Shown here piece by piece: positions 35,978 through 48,993 of a stretch of 64,000 nucleotides of DNA. Position 1 is the stretch's first letter. Each line of letters begins with the position of its first letter. The position numbers were made by a program, and so were the translations under genes. This stretch comes from Sipunculus nudus. Taxonomy: Eukaryota > Annelida > Sipuncula > Golfingiida > Sipunculidae. The stretch lies in the NCBI GenBank assembly GCA_026874595.1, contig CM049309.1, positions 92,464,723 to 92,528,722 of the forward strand. The letters are read 5' to 3'. The notes below the pieces were generated by a model. That model was not told where the DNA came from, made no database searches, and saw only the letters and a program-made list of their open reading frames with translations.

Positions 35978-37149
35978 ACTAGAATACGGGTAACCAACAA
36001 GTGACTACATGTATCTGCCAAAATCGGATAGGGAGGCATGGATTGAGTGGCAAGGGGAAATAGAGTGAGGTATGTTGCATATTAGCATGGATGTCTGCAG
36101 CCTAAATGTGTATGTAGGTTGTGCCACCTACCACAAATCCAGAAAGCTGTCCAAGTTGTATACACCTGCAAAATTTTAGGCAGAAAAGTCAAACCACTAC
36201 ATGTATATGAGCGATTTTTGCCCATGGCAGACAAACAGACAAACACTGTGCAAAAATCTTTGCAGGTAACCCCTCCAGTTTTGTGTATGATAAAGACCTA
36301 TGTGAGATCTAAACACATGCACAATTTTGGCCCAATCGGTCAAATGGTTCCTGAGATATGAGCTTGGATGTGTGCAGCGTTAACTAGAATGTAGGTGGCG
36401 CCACCTGTCATAAAATCAAGAAAGCTGTCCACGATGTATAAACCTGCAAAATTTTAGGCAGTTATGTCGAACCACTACAGAGATATGAGTGATTTGAGGC
36501 CATGGCAGACTAACAGACAGACGCTGTGCAAACATTGTTACAGGTGGCGCCACCATTTTTTGTGTATATTACAGAGCTATCAAAGGGCTACATTTGTATA
36601 AATTTTATTTCCTGATCGGTCAAACGGTTCCCAAGATATAAGCTTGGATGTCATCAGCGTGAACGTGAACGTAGGTGGCGCCACCTGTCATAAAATCAAG
36701 AAAGCTATCCTGGATGTATACGCATGACGAATTTCAGGTGAATTAGTCAATTCACTGCAGAGATATGAGTGATTTTAACCCAAGGCAGATGAACAGATGG
36801 ACACTGTGCAAACATGGTTACAGGTGGCGCCACCATTTTTTGTGTATGTTATAAAGCAATCCAAGGGCTACATTTGTATCAATTTTATTTCCTGATCGGT
36901 CAAACAGTTCCCGAGATATGAGGGTTTATGAGTGGAAACAGACCCACAAATGGACACTGGATATAGAGGAAAGGTAAGAGGTCAACGCAAATTGGTTAGG
37001 CACCAGTTCACATGTGACCCGATAATAGGTGTAAGTTTGGGAAAAATCGGTCCATTAGTCTCCAAGGAGCTCTCTGGAAACGAACGACGCCGCGTTGGAG
37101 GAACTCGGTCAAAAACATAGTATCCGCAAAACTTCGTTTTGGCGGATAC
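35978..37149 (+). mobile_element. Family B element, complete (B3)
   Basis: Same length (1172 bp) and position as B2; 3' hairpin 37120-37149. Confidence 0.85.
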
Positions 37150-37468
37150 AAAAATACAGGTGGCTCCACCAGTCTGCAGAAACTAATAAAAACACTTAAT
37201 GGTCAATATCCATGCAAAAAATCATGGTGATCTCTGCATTAGTTGTTCAGATACTTCAGTTTTTGTATCAAATTGTCCATTATTCTGAGGGATACTTTGG
37301 AGTCCTATAGCTTGAAGGATATGGGTAACAGAGACCTAATTTCAAGTTTCCACAGGCACCTTTCATGGGCCTCCTTGCATGACAAGAATGAAGATTCTAG
37401 GTCCAGTTGTTTCGATTTGTACCCTGTTGACAGATAACCACATCTTTAAAGGTCTCAAAAAAAAGAAA

Positions 37469-39364
37469 ACAAGGGACCTATGGGTCACTGTGCTCAGCTG
37501 ACGTTAACCTTGAAGGTAAAAATCTAAAATAATATCAAATGGAGATAAAGTGTAAGAGGAAGAGGTAATAAAGGCCATGGTTGGTTTATATGATTGGTTT
37601 GTATTGATGAGCAAGAAATTGTTGCAAAAAATATTTTGTGACCTGACCATGTGTTTCCTAATGTTGAAACTAAAGCATGTGAGCAGTTTGTGAACAAATG
37701 ATCTGTACTATTACCATGATCATTAGTTGGTTTTTGATTAACTGTTGACATTTCAGCAGTTTACACATTTGTTCAATTGAATCTATTTTTTTGTATAATA
37801 TATATTATTAAATATATATGTATTTTTTTATGAAATATATACAGTTGAAATATAGCTAATTAACAACATAAAACAGGGCAAACAAAGCCTGATCTCAAAT
37901 TCTGCTGAGGCAGGAAAATAATGAACAAATGTTTGTATTAAATCCTGATTTTTTAATCACATCAATTATTTTCTAATTTAAGTTTATATTTCTATACATT
38001 TCCAATTTAACATATATATCTGAATATAAAAGTTGATTCATAATTCTCAATTGCATCATCATAAATCTCAATCTTGTCAGATAACACCACATCATGCATA
38101 CAAATGTTTATTTATTTTTTACCACAAAAATATATCTTTTAAATCTGCAAAACAATAAATATCTAAAAATAATACTTGATTTAGATTTCACAATTTTTAA
38201 TTGTGTCTTTATTTATCCATAATGTGCTTCATATTTTATAATAATTTAAGCATACTGATGGGTTCAATTAGATTTGTTAAAATCATTTAAAAGAAAATTG
38301 ATTTCTTTAAAAATGCTACATTACACAACATTGCATCTTCTGGATTACACCTTGAATTTTTTTAAAGGAAAGTTTTTTCATATCGGAGTGGAAACAGCAT
38401 TACAATTAAGGAGATACAGTGAAAACAATAACAATTACCTCATAACACTTTGGGTTGGGTTTGCAGGGGGGGGGGTGATTGGGGTGGTGATATGAGAATA
38501 ACTGTACACCTGTCACAGCAGGGGATCTCCCCCAGTGACTGTAACAAATCAGAAACCCTGGCATAGCTGACTTCCAGTGACCTGGAGTGGAACCCTGCAT
38601 CTGTAATCAAAGCAAGTGACTACAGAAAAAAAAATCAATAACTAGCTTAATTTTCAAGCTTTTATTTTCAGATTTCAGATTTAGACAAACTAAATATTTA
38701 TGTTTACATGCTGTGAAAATTAAATCAATGGTGCTTACAGGAAAAAAACGTGCCATGGTCAAAGTTGGGCAAAATTTAAGGTACTGATTTTTTTTTATGC
38801 TAATAACTTAAAAAATTTACAAAATTCAGATCTAATTTTGGGTAAACAATTGAATCTTAATTAAAAATAGTTATATACTTGAGAAAATAGACTCTAGTTT
38901 CAAAATTTTTCATGTTAAGTGAGTAATTATTTTTCCTGATTTTTTACAAAGTCCATTTTGTTTGGGCCCATAACTTAAAGAATTTATACTTTACAGACTT
39001 AATTTCTGGCATGTACATAGGAACTATATAGAGGAATATTTATGGTAAATATGAGGAAAAACAGATGAGTGGTTTTGATATAAGGCAGTCCTGAAGTGTG
39101 AAAATAGGTTTTTAATAAAAAATTGAGGTTTTTCCTTAATTTCTCAAAGGAACGAAGTCGCAAAGACCCAGTTTTCGGTTTGGTAGGAGATCTTGGGGAC
39201 ATCTAACATTATGCTGAATTTTGGATTCCTAGGTCTTACGGTTTCAAAACGTGCCACATCTACGGACGGACGGACGGACGGACGGACGGACGGACGGACA
39301 GACGGACGGACGACGGACAATGGACCACGACTATAGCTCAGATGACTTATAGTCAGCTGAGCTA
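37469..39364 (+). mobile_element. Family A element, subtype A2, complete 1.9 kb
   Basis: Starts ACAAGGGACCTATGGGTCAC, TGTGCTCAGCTGA; ends (ACGG)n + hairpin at 39364. Interior: AT-rich block, poly-G, ctgtcacagcaggggatctc, then the common tail. Empty site at 14676-14690 (aagaaaaaaattcgt). Confidence 0.87.
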
Positions 39365-42300
39365 AAAATTCGTAAAAATTTGAAAAAAAATAGAGGTGGC
39401 ACACCCAGTCTGCAGAAACTGATGGAACAGCTCATGATCAATATGTATGCCGAAAATCATGACCATCAGTGTTGTAGTTATTGAAATACTGCAGTTTTTG
39501 TATCAAATTTTCCATTATTCGGGGGGGGGGGGGTATTTTGGACCCATACAGCTTAAAGAATATGGGTAACTGAGACCTAATTTCAAGTTTCCATGGAGAC
39601 TTTTCATGGGTCTCCCTGTGTGTCAAGAATGAAGATTCTTGGTCCAGTTTTTATGATTTGTGCCCTGTTAACAGATGTTCATATCTTTAAAGGTCTGAAA
39701 AATACAGAAAAATTTCGTAAAAAAAAACGAACAAATACAGGTGGTGCCACCACTCTGCAGAAACTTATGAAACACTCCATGATCAATATCCATGCAAACA
39801 ATTATGGTTATCTCTGCATTAGTTGTTCAGATACTTTAGCTTTTGTATCAAATTTTCCATTATTCTGAGCTGTACTTTGGAGTGCCATAGCTCAAAGGAT
39901 ATGGGTAACAGAGACCAAATTTCAGGTTTCCATGGAGACTTATCATGGGTCTCCCTGTGTGTCAAGAACGAAGATTCTAGGTCCAGTCGTTACGATTTGT
40001 ACCCTGTTGACAGATAACTACATCCTTAAAGGTCTCAAAAATGGAGAAAACAATTCGTGAACATTGAAAAATACAGGTGGCGCCACCAGTCTGCACAAAC
40101 AGATGAAACATCTCATGATCAATATGTATGTCGAAAAACATGACCATCAGTGATGTAGTTAATGAGATATTGAAGTTTTTGTATGAAATTTTTGACTATT
40201 CTGGGGGGTAATTTTGGGCCCCATAGCTCGAAGGATATGGGTAACAGAAACCCAATTTCTGGTTTCCATGGAGACTTTTCATAGGTCTCTCAGTGTGTTG
40301 AAAATGAAGATTCTAGGTCCAGTCGTTACGATTTGTGCCACTCTAACAGATGACAGCATCCTCAAAGGTCTCAAAAATAGAGGAAAAAATCGTAAAAAAT
40401 CAAACAGTACAGGTGGCGCCACCAGTCTGCAGGAACTGATCGAACATCTCATGATCAATATGTATGCCATAAATGAAGACCATCAGTGATGTAGTTAATG
40501 AAATATTGAAGTTTTTGTATGAAATTTTTTACTATTCTGGGGGGTACTTTGGGGCCCCATAGCTCGAAGGATATGGGTAACAGAGACCTAATTTCTGGTT
40601 TCCAAGGAGATTTTTCATGGACCTCTCAGTGTGTCAAGAATTAAGATTCTAAGTCCAGTCTTTATGATTTGTGCCTTGTTAACAGATGTTCACATTTTTA
40701 AAGGTCTCAAAAATAGAGAAAAAAATTTGTAAAAAATCGAAAAATACAGGTGGCACCACCAGTCTGCAGGAAGTGATGTAACATCTCATGATCAATATGT
40801 ATGCCAAAAATCATGACCATCAGTCAAGTAGTTAATGAGATATTGAAGTTTTTGTATGAAATTTTTGACTTTTCTGGGGGGTACTTTGGGGCCACATAGC
40901 TCGAAGGATATGGGTAACAGAGACCTAATTTCTGGTTTCCAAGGAGATTTTTTATGGACCTCTCAGAATCCCAAGTTACAAGGTTCTAGGTCCAGCGGTT
41001 ACGATTTGTGCCTGGTTAACGGACGGACAGACGGACAACAGACAAAGAGTGATCGCTATAGCTCAGATGACTTTCAGTCAGCTGAACTAAAAAGCAGGAA
41101 TTATCATCCAGAAACTAATTTTTGGACAGATGGCTCCTGTGACCTTCACCTTTGACCTTGTGACCTCAAAATTGATAGGGGTCTTCCACTCTTGAAAGGT
41201 GAACTATATGTGCAAGATGAAAGATCTGAGATGAATTGTTTGGCTGAAAATGCATCCACAATCTTTTTAAAGATGTGTCCTGTGACATGACCTTTGACCT
41301 CATGACCCCAAAATCAATTCAGGTCTTGCTTTTCCAATGGGTCATATACAAGTCAAGTTTGAAATCAATACATCAATAAAAGCAGGAATTATCATCCAGA
41401 CACTAATTTTTAGACAGATAGTTCCTATGGCCTTGACCTTTGACCTTGTGACCCCAAAATTGATATGGATAATCCACTATTGGCAAGTGAGCTATATATT
41501 CAAGATGGAAGACCTGGGATGAAAGTTTGGCTTAAAATGCATCCACAGTATCTTTTAAGATGGAAGTCCAGTGACCTTGACCTTTGACCTCATGACCCTC
41601 GAACCTATAGGGTTCTTACTTTAGTGGTGGGCCATATATAAGTCACGTTTGAAATCCATACGGCTATCAACACTGGAGATATCATAAGAGGTGTGTGATT
41701 TTCACCAAATATGGACACATTTAAGGTCAAGGCCACTCTCATGGTAAAGGTCATGACCCAAATGAAAATAGACCTCATCCCATAAACTCTCTCTACATGT
41801 GCATAATATGAAAGAAATCTGTCCATTAGTTTTTGACTTATAATGCTTACAGTACTGTCAAGTGGCAATTATGGGGGTATTAAAAGGCGTAAAAACAAGA
41901 AAAGGATAAAAGGTGGCGACACCAGTTTCCGGTATATCGCAAGGCTATCCAAGATATTCGGTCACCTTGATTTTTGGACCAGTCCATGCAAGCTTACTTG
42001 AGATATTTAAGAATTTGTGTTATTTTCAGCAAAAATGGACCTATTCAAGGTCAAGGTCACTCTCCTAGCATAGGTCATGACCCCATTTTAAATAGGCTTC
42101 GACCCCTTACCTATATCTATACAAATGTAAAGTTTGTAAAAGATCAGTGAAATATTTTTTGATTTATCCCGCTCACAAGGTTTTTATGTGGCGGCAGGAC
42201 CGTTGTAAAACCATAGTATCCCGACTTTGTCTGGGGATACAATAATTGCAGGTTGCCCAACTAGTTTTGCCTATGATGAAGAGCTATGTGAGATCTATAC

Positions 42301-42551
42301 ACATGCAAAATTTTAGCCCAATCTGTCAAACGGTTCCCGAGATATGAGCTTGGATGTCTGCAGAGTAAACGTGAATGTAGGTGGCGCCACCTGTAATAAA
42401 ATTGAGAAAGCTGTCCAGGATGTATAAACCTACAAAATTTCAGGTGGATAAGTCAAACCACTTCTATCGGTTCCCAAGATATGTGGGTTAATGTGTGGAA
42501 ACAGACACACAAATGGACGCTGGGCAGCGAAGTAAGGTCAGAGGTCAACCA

Positions 42552-45183
42552 ACAAGGGACCTATGGGTCACGACGCTCAGCTGTTATATACGATAAAAAA
42601 ATATTATTTAGAAATGAGGCACATGCTGGTTTTGTGTGGTAATAAATATAAGCTGTATTATGAGTTGTTGTTAAGCTTATGTATGATTTTGATAGTACCT
42701 TTGGAGACAGGGAAGAGGATTGATTTCATTTATTTTATTAACAAATGGAGTACTACTGTCACACAGATTTTGACTTGGCCATATAACTTATAAGCAGAAC
42801 ATATAATATAAGAGTTTAACTATTTATTAAAAAAATTACAAATATTGTCCCAAATATAATTTTTATTAAAAATAATAAGAGAATCATATGATTTTTTAAA
42901 ATGAAATATAACTGATATGATTATTAAAATAATATTAAAGAATATATTCATGAATGCATTCATGAATACATTTTGAAAGTATTTGCACGAGTATTCATAT
43001 ACTTTCATTTTTACCTGAATTCCCATTCTTTATGCAAGAAATTTTATAATGGAGTACATAATCATATTCGTATTTAAATACAATTACAAAGTATTCCCAC
43101 CATGTCTGGTATTTATTCAGTTTTCACCAAACAATGATGTTGAGAATCCAGAATATACAAAATTCTTACATTTAAATAATGATCATCAGTACCTGGTTTT
43201 ATGGCTTTTATTTATATTAAAAAATAACTGTAAAAAATTCATTTTGGACTAATTTCACATCAATGTACACACTAGACAAAGTAGGAATCTAGATTAATAT
43301 TATTAACTGCATCTTTGTCTATCATTAATTTCCTTCATATAATCCTTAATGATTAGTAATGAATAATATGATTTACTTCTTTATCATTAAAAATGAACTG
43401 AAAAATGCCATAGGTGACTGCATGGTGTTATTTGGAATATGTGACATTCTACCCATCGATACAAGATTCTTATATCATCAGTAACTACAAGTTAATTTCC
43501 TTTTATTATAAACTAACAAATTCCTTTTCTATTTTTCTTTAATTTGTTATTAAAAACCAATAAAAATTTATTAATTTATTGTTTATTGTTATGTTGTTGG
43601 TTAAAACTACTAGATGAGTTGGGTTGAACACCTGGATCAACTGTGGCTGGCCATAAGCTGCCTGGATTCTCCCCTCAAGCGTGCATAATTTGATGAAAGG
43701 TCAACAAGGTCAACATACAGGTGACTCAAGAGGGGCTGGAGAGAGCCAAAGTCTGACCGGGTCTCATAAAAAACATTAATAAAAGCTACAATATTTGGCA
43801 AATTTCTTTCAGCTTTCTAAACTAAAAAGCTGAAATCCTTATGTGTGCATGATATGAAAATTATATCAACAGTGCTCACGGGAAACAAACGTGCCATGGT
43901 CACAGTTGGGCAAAATTTAAGGTACTAATTTTATATTTATACTAATAACTTATAAAATTTGAAAAATTCAGAACTAATTTTGGGTATACAATTGAATCTT
44001 GATTAAATAATGTTACATCCCTGACAAAAAAGATCTCTAGCTTCAGCAATGCCCTTGCTAAGGGAGTAAATATATTTCTTGTTTTTTTACAAAGTGCATT
44101 ATGTTTGGGCCCATAACTTAAAAAAAAATACACAATACTGACATCATTTCTGGCATGTGCATAGTGAATGTATAGAAAAATATGTATATTATATATGATC
44201 AAAGTCAGATCAGTGGTTTTGATATTAGGCAGTCTTAAAGTGTAACATTGGGTTTTTAATGGAAAAATGAAGTTTTTCATTGATATCTCGAAGGAATTAA
44301 GTCCTAGTGACCAAATTCTTGGCATGGTAGGGGATTTTGGAGAAATCTAACTGTTTGCCAAATTTAAGGAACTTAGAGCTGAAGCTCGGGAGCTGAGCTC
44401 TAGCAAACTGCATAACACTAGCAATATGTGACATGGTGCTTGAAAACTTGAATAAAATCTACAGTTTTTGATCAACTGGTTTCAAATTTTTGGTGTTAAC
44501 AGTTGAAATGCTAACAAAAACATGCTGTGAAAATTAAATCCACAGCAGTTACAGCAAAAAAACGTGCCATGGTCAAAGTTGGGCAAAATTTAAGGTACCA
44601 ATTTTTTATTTTTGCTAATATTTTTACAAATTTAAAAGATTTTGATCTAATTTTGGGTATACAATTTAATTTTGATTAATAAAAGTAATATTACTGGAAA
44701 AAAAGTGCTTAGCTTTAACAAGTTTTGTGTTAAGTGATAAAATTTCTTTCCTGATTATTTACAAAATGCATTATGTTTGGGCCCATAACTTTTTTAAATT
44801 AAATAATACAGACCTAATTTCTGGCATGTACATAGGAATTATATAGAGGATTATTTATAGGAAATATGAGGAAAAACAGATGAGTGGTTTTGATATTAGG
44901 CAGTCCTAAAGTGTGAAAATAGGTTTTTAATAAAAAATTGAGGTTTTTCCTTAATTTCTCAAAGGAAAGAAGTCGCAAAGACCCAGTTTTCGGCTTGGTA
45001 GGAGATCTTGGGGACATCTAACATTATGCTGAATTTTGGATTCCTAGGTCTTACGGTTTCAAAACGTGCCACATCTACGGACGGACGGACGGACGGACGG
45101 ACGGACGGACGGACGGACGGACGGACGGACGACGGACAATGGACCACGACTATAGCTCAGATGACTTATAGTCAGCTGAGCTA
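42552..45183 (+). mobile_element. Family A element, subtype A1, complete
   Basis: Very close copy of 11757-14398, ending 45183. Empty site in B0 at 6681-6695. Confidence 0.88.
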
Positions 45184-46082
45184 AAAATGAGGGCGCAGCA
45201 GTTCACATGTGACCTGATGATAAACCCGATATGCTTTAAATGCAAACCAAGTTTTTTCCAACAGTTGAAAGATAAAGTTCCAATAATCTGGGAATTTTGC
45301 ATCTAGACATTGTGTCTAGACGTCTAACGGCTGTGTCTAGACATCTGGACACATTGTCTAGACACTCCCCAGAGCCAGGCCAGTTGCCATGGTGATGTCT
45401 GGACCCCACCTGTTGTACTAAGTGACCTCTTGACTTGGCTGCTGAAACTCAGCATGTTATCAAATCTGTTTTCAAACACAGAAAGCCTTTTTCAATTTGC
45501 TACAATGCTTTTTTAAAGCTGTATTTACCCAATCTATTATTATAAAACTGGCAGAACCCTACCATAGAATAATTCCTGTAAAGTTTAAACCAATGGGCTT
45601 AACAGTTTCATCATAAATCAGTGTATAAGCTAGATTTTACAATTTTATATTAGCCATTTCTGAGATTTTAATTTAAGTTTGCTTTTTTGGACAGATGACT
45701 AAGTTCAACCTCCTGTAACTCGGCCAAAAATCTCCAAACTGGAACCATTCGAACAAACTTGAGAGTGATTGTTCCAGGGATCATTTCTGTGAAATATTGG
45801 ACAATTTGGCTGGACAGTTTCAGAGAAGAAGATTTTTAAAGGTTTTAAGCTTTTTCCCTATAAAATCTAAGAAAATGCAGTTAGAAAAAAAAAAAAAATC
45901 CGATAGAGTGCTACAGATGACTGATTATTTGCAAAAAATTTGGTGATGCTAGGTTCTGCCATTTTTGAGATAGCTATGGTTAACGTACAGACGACGCACG
46001 ATGCACCACGCCGCAGCATCGCATAAGCTCACAGGTTCGCTTAAAATCAACAAAGCATAAGCAAAACCTAAGGAGATAAAAA

Positions 46083-46735
46083 CACATAAGAAACACCTAC
46101 AATGTCAATGAAGAAACACCTACAATGTCAATGAAGAAACACCTACAATGTCAAAGCAGAAACACCTACAATGTCTAAGAAGATACACCTACAGGGCCAA
46201 AGAAGAAACACCTACAATGTCAAAGAAGAAACACATACAATGTCAAAGAAGAAACACCTACAAGGCCAAAGAAGAAACACATACAATGTCAAAGAAGAAA
46301 CACATACAATGTCAAAGAAGATACACCTACAAGGCCAAACCTACAATGTAAAAGAAGAAACACCTACAATGTCAAGGAAGAAATGCCTACAATGTCAAAG
46401 AAGAAACATCTTCAAAGTCAAAACAGGTACACCTACAATGTCAAAGAAGATACACCTACAATGTCAAAGAAGATACACCTACAATACCAAAGAAGAAACG
46501 CCTACAATACCAGAGAGGATACACCCTACAATGTCAAAGGAGAAACACCTACAATGTCAAAGAAGAACCACCTACAATGCCAAAGAAGAAACACCTACAA
46601 TGCCAAAGAAGATACACCTACAATGTCAAAGAAGGTACACCTACAATATCAAAGAAGAAACACCTACAATGTCCAAGAAGAAACACCTATAATGCCAAAT
46701 AACACCCATAAATGTCAAAGAAGAAACATCTTAAA
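46083..46735. repeat. 23-bp minisatellite, about 28 copies
   Basis: Unit close to caaagaagaaacacctacaa+tgt, with more divergence than the other two arrays. It lies 0.2 kb past the donor of the exon at 46949. Three units make 69 nt, so open frames show a 23-residue repeat; not a protein. Confidence 0.95.
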
Positions 46736-46948
46736 TGTAAAAGAAGATCTTAGTAAAGGTTTTAAGATATCACTTCACATATAAATGGTTCAATATATTC
46801 CTATAGATGAACAGACTGACAGACGGACAGATGGAGCTGATCACTATATATCATCAGCTCTGTTAAGACTAGGATAAATATGAAATAAATTACATAACTC
46901 ATTCCACTCAAACTTGACCTTTTAGTGACTGTTGCATGTTTTTTGTAC
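46736..46948. other. Unassigned intronic DNA
   Basis: Between the minisatellite and the exon donor; contains gacagacggacag, a possible scrap of an element end. Confidence 0.4.
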
Positions 46949-47097
46949 CTGTATCTTCTCATTAGTGGTGACAGCTCTGCCGTTCTTCAACCACCTGACA
47001 GCAGGTACTGGTAGGCCACTGGCTACACATGACAGCATCACGCCACTCCCAACCTCCTGCTTACAGCTTCTTGTCAGTTGGGTAAGTTTTGGTGGAT
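46949..47097 (-). CDS. Exon: first half of Ig domain 2
   Basis: This 149-nt exon enters at phase 1 and leaves at phase 0 (acceptor ...acttag, donor gtacaa, a weaker donor than its neighbours). It reads DPPKLTQLTRSCKQEVGSGV, then MLSCVASGLPVPAVRWLKNG. Landmarks are the B-strand Cys in MLSCVASG and the Trp in VRWLKNG. The GLPVP turn mirrors GLPQP of the preceding domain, so the two Ig modules are related. An extra cysteine (RSCKQ) lies near the domain start. The following intron is 14.3 kb and holds a 23-bp minisatellite and a five-level transposon nest before the next exon. Confidence 0.92.
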
Positions 47098-47476
47098 CTA
47101 AGTGAAGAGAGGAAGTTATGCTGAGAAACTGCTTTACTTACACTAATTCCCACATTTATACTCATCCCCAGAAACCATTAACTATACATCTTAAAACAAC
47201 ACCTGACATCCATGTACACTTGAAGTGATTAATACAAGAGCCCATAGGTGATGACAATCAAGATGCTTCTTACCAGTGTTTATGACATTTACCACTTGTA
47301 AGAAGTCCTCATTTTAAGGTCTTAGTATCATCAAACTACCTTCATTCAGTTTAGCTTTAAAATTTATATTAAAATGACTTTAGCCCCAATAATAAATACA
47401 TACCTGAATCCCCTAGATCATCCTCTATTAGATCTGCTGTATTTAAAGATTTTGTTGACGTGGATGTTTGACCTAC

Positions 47477-47632
47477 CATGAACAGTAAGTGTAGTTTTGG
47501 CTTCAACCTTCTGTCCATCCTGACTGGTTACTATGCACACATACTCTCCTGCATCATTTAACCTGATGTTTGAGATTTGGAGATTGCCCTGTCCAAATAC
47601 TTTATGTCTCCTGTCTTCTACCACAGGGTCAT
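47477..47632 (-). CDS. Exon: second half of Ig domain 1
   Basis: This 156-nt exon has phase 1 at both ends, acceptor ttggcag and donor gtaggt. It encodes DDPVVEDRRHKVFGQGNLQI, then SNIRLNDAGEYVCIVTSQDG. The L-x-D-A-G-x-Y-x-C signature (LNDAGEYVC) supplies the second Ig cysteine and the tyrosine corner, completing the domain begun at 48868-48993. It ends in a short linker (TTLTVH). A 46-bp minisatellite begins about 70 nt upstream of its acceptor in transcript direction, and the next intron is only 379 bp, the shortest of the locus and free of transposons. Confidence 0.92.
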
Positions 47633-47701
47633 CTGCCAAGAAAAATAATAAAGTTTATCAAATATAGATAATTTTACAAACCAAATACATAATTTAAAAG
47701 T

Positions 47702-48422
47702 AACATTACATCCCTTGTGCCACGGTCATCCTTCATTTGTAATAGCAAACATTACATCCCTTCTGCCATGGTCATCTTTCATCTGTAATAGCAAACATTA
47801 CATCCCTTGTGCCGTGGTCATCCTTCATTTGTAATAGCAAACATTACATCCCTTCTGCCATGGTCATCCTTCAGCTGTAATAGCAAACATTACATCCCTT
47901 GTGCCGTGGTCATCCTTTATTTGTAATAGCAAACATTACATCCCTTGTGCCATGGTCATCCTTCATTTGTAATAGCAAACATTACATCCCTTGTGCCATG
48001 GACATCGTTCATTTGTAATAGCAAACATTACATCCTTTGTGCCACGGACATCGTTCATTTGTAATAGCAAACATTACATCCCTTGTGCCAAGGACATCCT
48101 TCATTTGTAATAGCAAACATTACATCCCTTGTGCCACGGACATCCTTCATTTGTAATAGCAAACATTACATCCCTTGTGCCACGGACATCCTACATTTTT
48201 AATAGCAAACATTACATCCCTTGTGCCATGGACATCCTTCATTTGTAATAGCAAACATTACATCCCTTGTGCCATGGACATCCTTCATTTGTAATAGCAA
48301 ACATTACATCCCTTGTGCCATGGACATCCTTCATTTGTAATAGCAAACATTACATCCCTTGTACCACGGACATCCTTCATTTGTAATAGCAAACATTACA
48401 TCCCTTGTGCCACGGTCATCCT
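47702..48422. repeat. 46-bp minisatellite, about 15.7 copies
   Basis: Unit aacattacatcccttgtgcc + acggtcatccttcatttgta + atagca-type. Variable sites are ACGG/ATGG and tcatcc/acatcc. It begins about 70 nt upstream of the acceptor at 47633. Confidence 0.97.
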
Positions 48423-48867
48423 ATTCTTTATAAAGGGCTCCTTCCACTTAACCACTGCCTTCTATAGCACTCTTTGTTGGGTATGATCGCTAGGGATGTT
48501 GGAATAGAACCAAGAAAATTCTGACAAAAGAGAGTGCAGAGTTGCCAGTTTCAGACTTGATAAGACTCGCAATACCAGCTGTACTAGCCTAAAACCACTG
48601 CTGAGCAAACACTGGTTCAGACTAAACATGCATGGCTGAACTGTACATATAAGAGTTTTATATAAAATGAGGTTATGGATGTTTATCAGAAGTTATTGGT
48701 GTTTACCAGACAGGTTATATATGTTAACAACACATGCATTTTGATATTTCAAAATTAGAAAGGACTACACAAACTCAAAATATTACTATTTTTTTATAGA
48801 TTTTAAACATTTACAACAGAGGTTATACATGTTACCTATTCAGGTTATAAACTTATCTTCAACTTAC
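48423..48867. other. Unassigned intronic DNA
   Basis: Contains repeated agg-ttat-anatgtta phrases (48670-48850), weakly repetitive; nothing else. Confidence 0.4.
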
Positions 48868-48993
48868 CATCTTTGCTCCATGAGATTACGGGTTGAGGTA
48901 GACCATTTGCCTGACATTCTAGTATAACATTATCTCCTACAAGTTTTGTTGCTGTGTTTGGGCTGCCGATGATTTCTACAGACTTGGGGTTTC
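48868..48993 (-). CDS. Exon: first half of Ig domain 1
   Basis: This 126-nt exon has phase 1 at both ends, acceptor ...ttcag and donor gtaagt. It reads GNPKSVEIIGSPNTATKLVG, continuing to VILECQANGLP, VISWSKD. The cysteine of ILECQANG and the tryptophan of ISWSKD are the B-strand Cys and C-strand Trp of an I-set Ig fold, and the GLPQP turn between them is typical of neuronal IgSF receptors. It is the most 5' exon seen. The matching E-F-G strands lie in the exon at 47477-47632. Because both ends are phase 1, the exon could be skipped without a frameshift, although that would break the Ig fold. Confidence 0.9.

Larger units (their letters stand above)
35796..41089 (+). mobile_element. Family A element, subtype A3, composite copy 2
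   Basis: Near-identical to 10364-16452, with B3 at the same internal site as B2. It lacks the A1 insertion of copy 1 (empty site at 37187) and instead has A2 at 37469. Ends ...CAGCTGAACTA. The (GACGGACA)n tract is shorter here (41021-41037). Confidence 0.87.
33449..42240 (+). mobile_element. Family C element (C4), split by E and A3
   Basis: 5' ACTAGACATTTC and GTATCCCCAGACA; ends TGTCTGGGGATAC at 42240. Own sequence 33449-34178, 35215-35795 and 41090-42240. DR1-type TGACCTTTGACCT boxes at 33770, 34091, 35418, 35707, 41434 and 41578. Confidence 0.85.
32881..45228 (+). mobile_element. Family B element (B4), split by C4 and A1
   Basis: Starts ACTAGAATATGGGTAGTC. Own sequence 32881-33448, 42241-42551 and 45184-45228, with the usual cores. 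C4 entered at gctgtgcataa|aataattgcagg and A1 at gtcaaccaa|aaatgaggg. No 3' hairpin survives. Confidence 0.78.
32709..46042 (+). mobile_element. Family D element (D4) holding the intron's nested transposons
   Basis: Starts ACAAGGCCTTCAGGCCT with GCGAACCTGTG; ends CACAGGTTCGCTTA near 46042. Own sequence 32709-32880 and about 45229-46042. Everything between is nested: B4, C4, E, A3, B3, A2 and A1. Confidence 0.8.
4207..48993 (-). other. Internal part of an Ig/FN3 cell-surface receptor gene (seven exons, six introns)
   Basis: Seven minus-strand exons join in one frame with no stop: 126+156+149+274+150+192+126 = 1173 nt. Junction phases are 1,1,0,1,1,1 and every intron is GT...AG. Order is Ig, Ig, FN3, FN3, each domain split once by an intron, a common layout in metazoan adhesion and guidance receptors. 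Introns are 1235, 379, 14339, 1860, 8291 and 17510 bp; the large ones are mostly nested transposons, all antisense to the gene. The 5' exons should lie beyond 64000 or within the repeats above 49000, and the 3' exons before position 1. The best guess is the IGDCC group (DCC, neogenin, protogenin), known for axon guidance or adhesion through netrin/RGM-type ligands. Robo, contactin, DSCAM and receptor tyrosine phosphatases are alternatives. The ectodomain assignment is firm; the subfamily is inference. Confidence 0.85.

Noticed and set aside
46148..46784. Lysine-rich repetitive frames of up to 173 codons
   Set aside because: Generated by the 23-bp minisatellite; overlapping frames of similar length show it is not coding.
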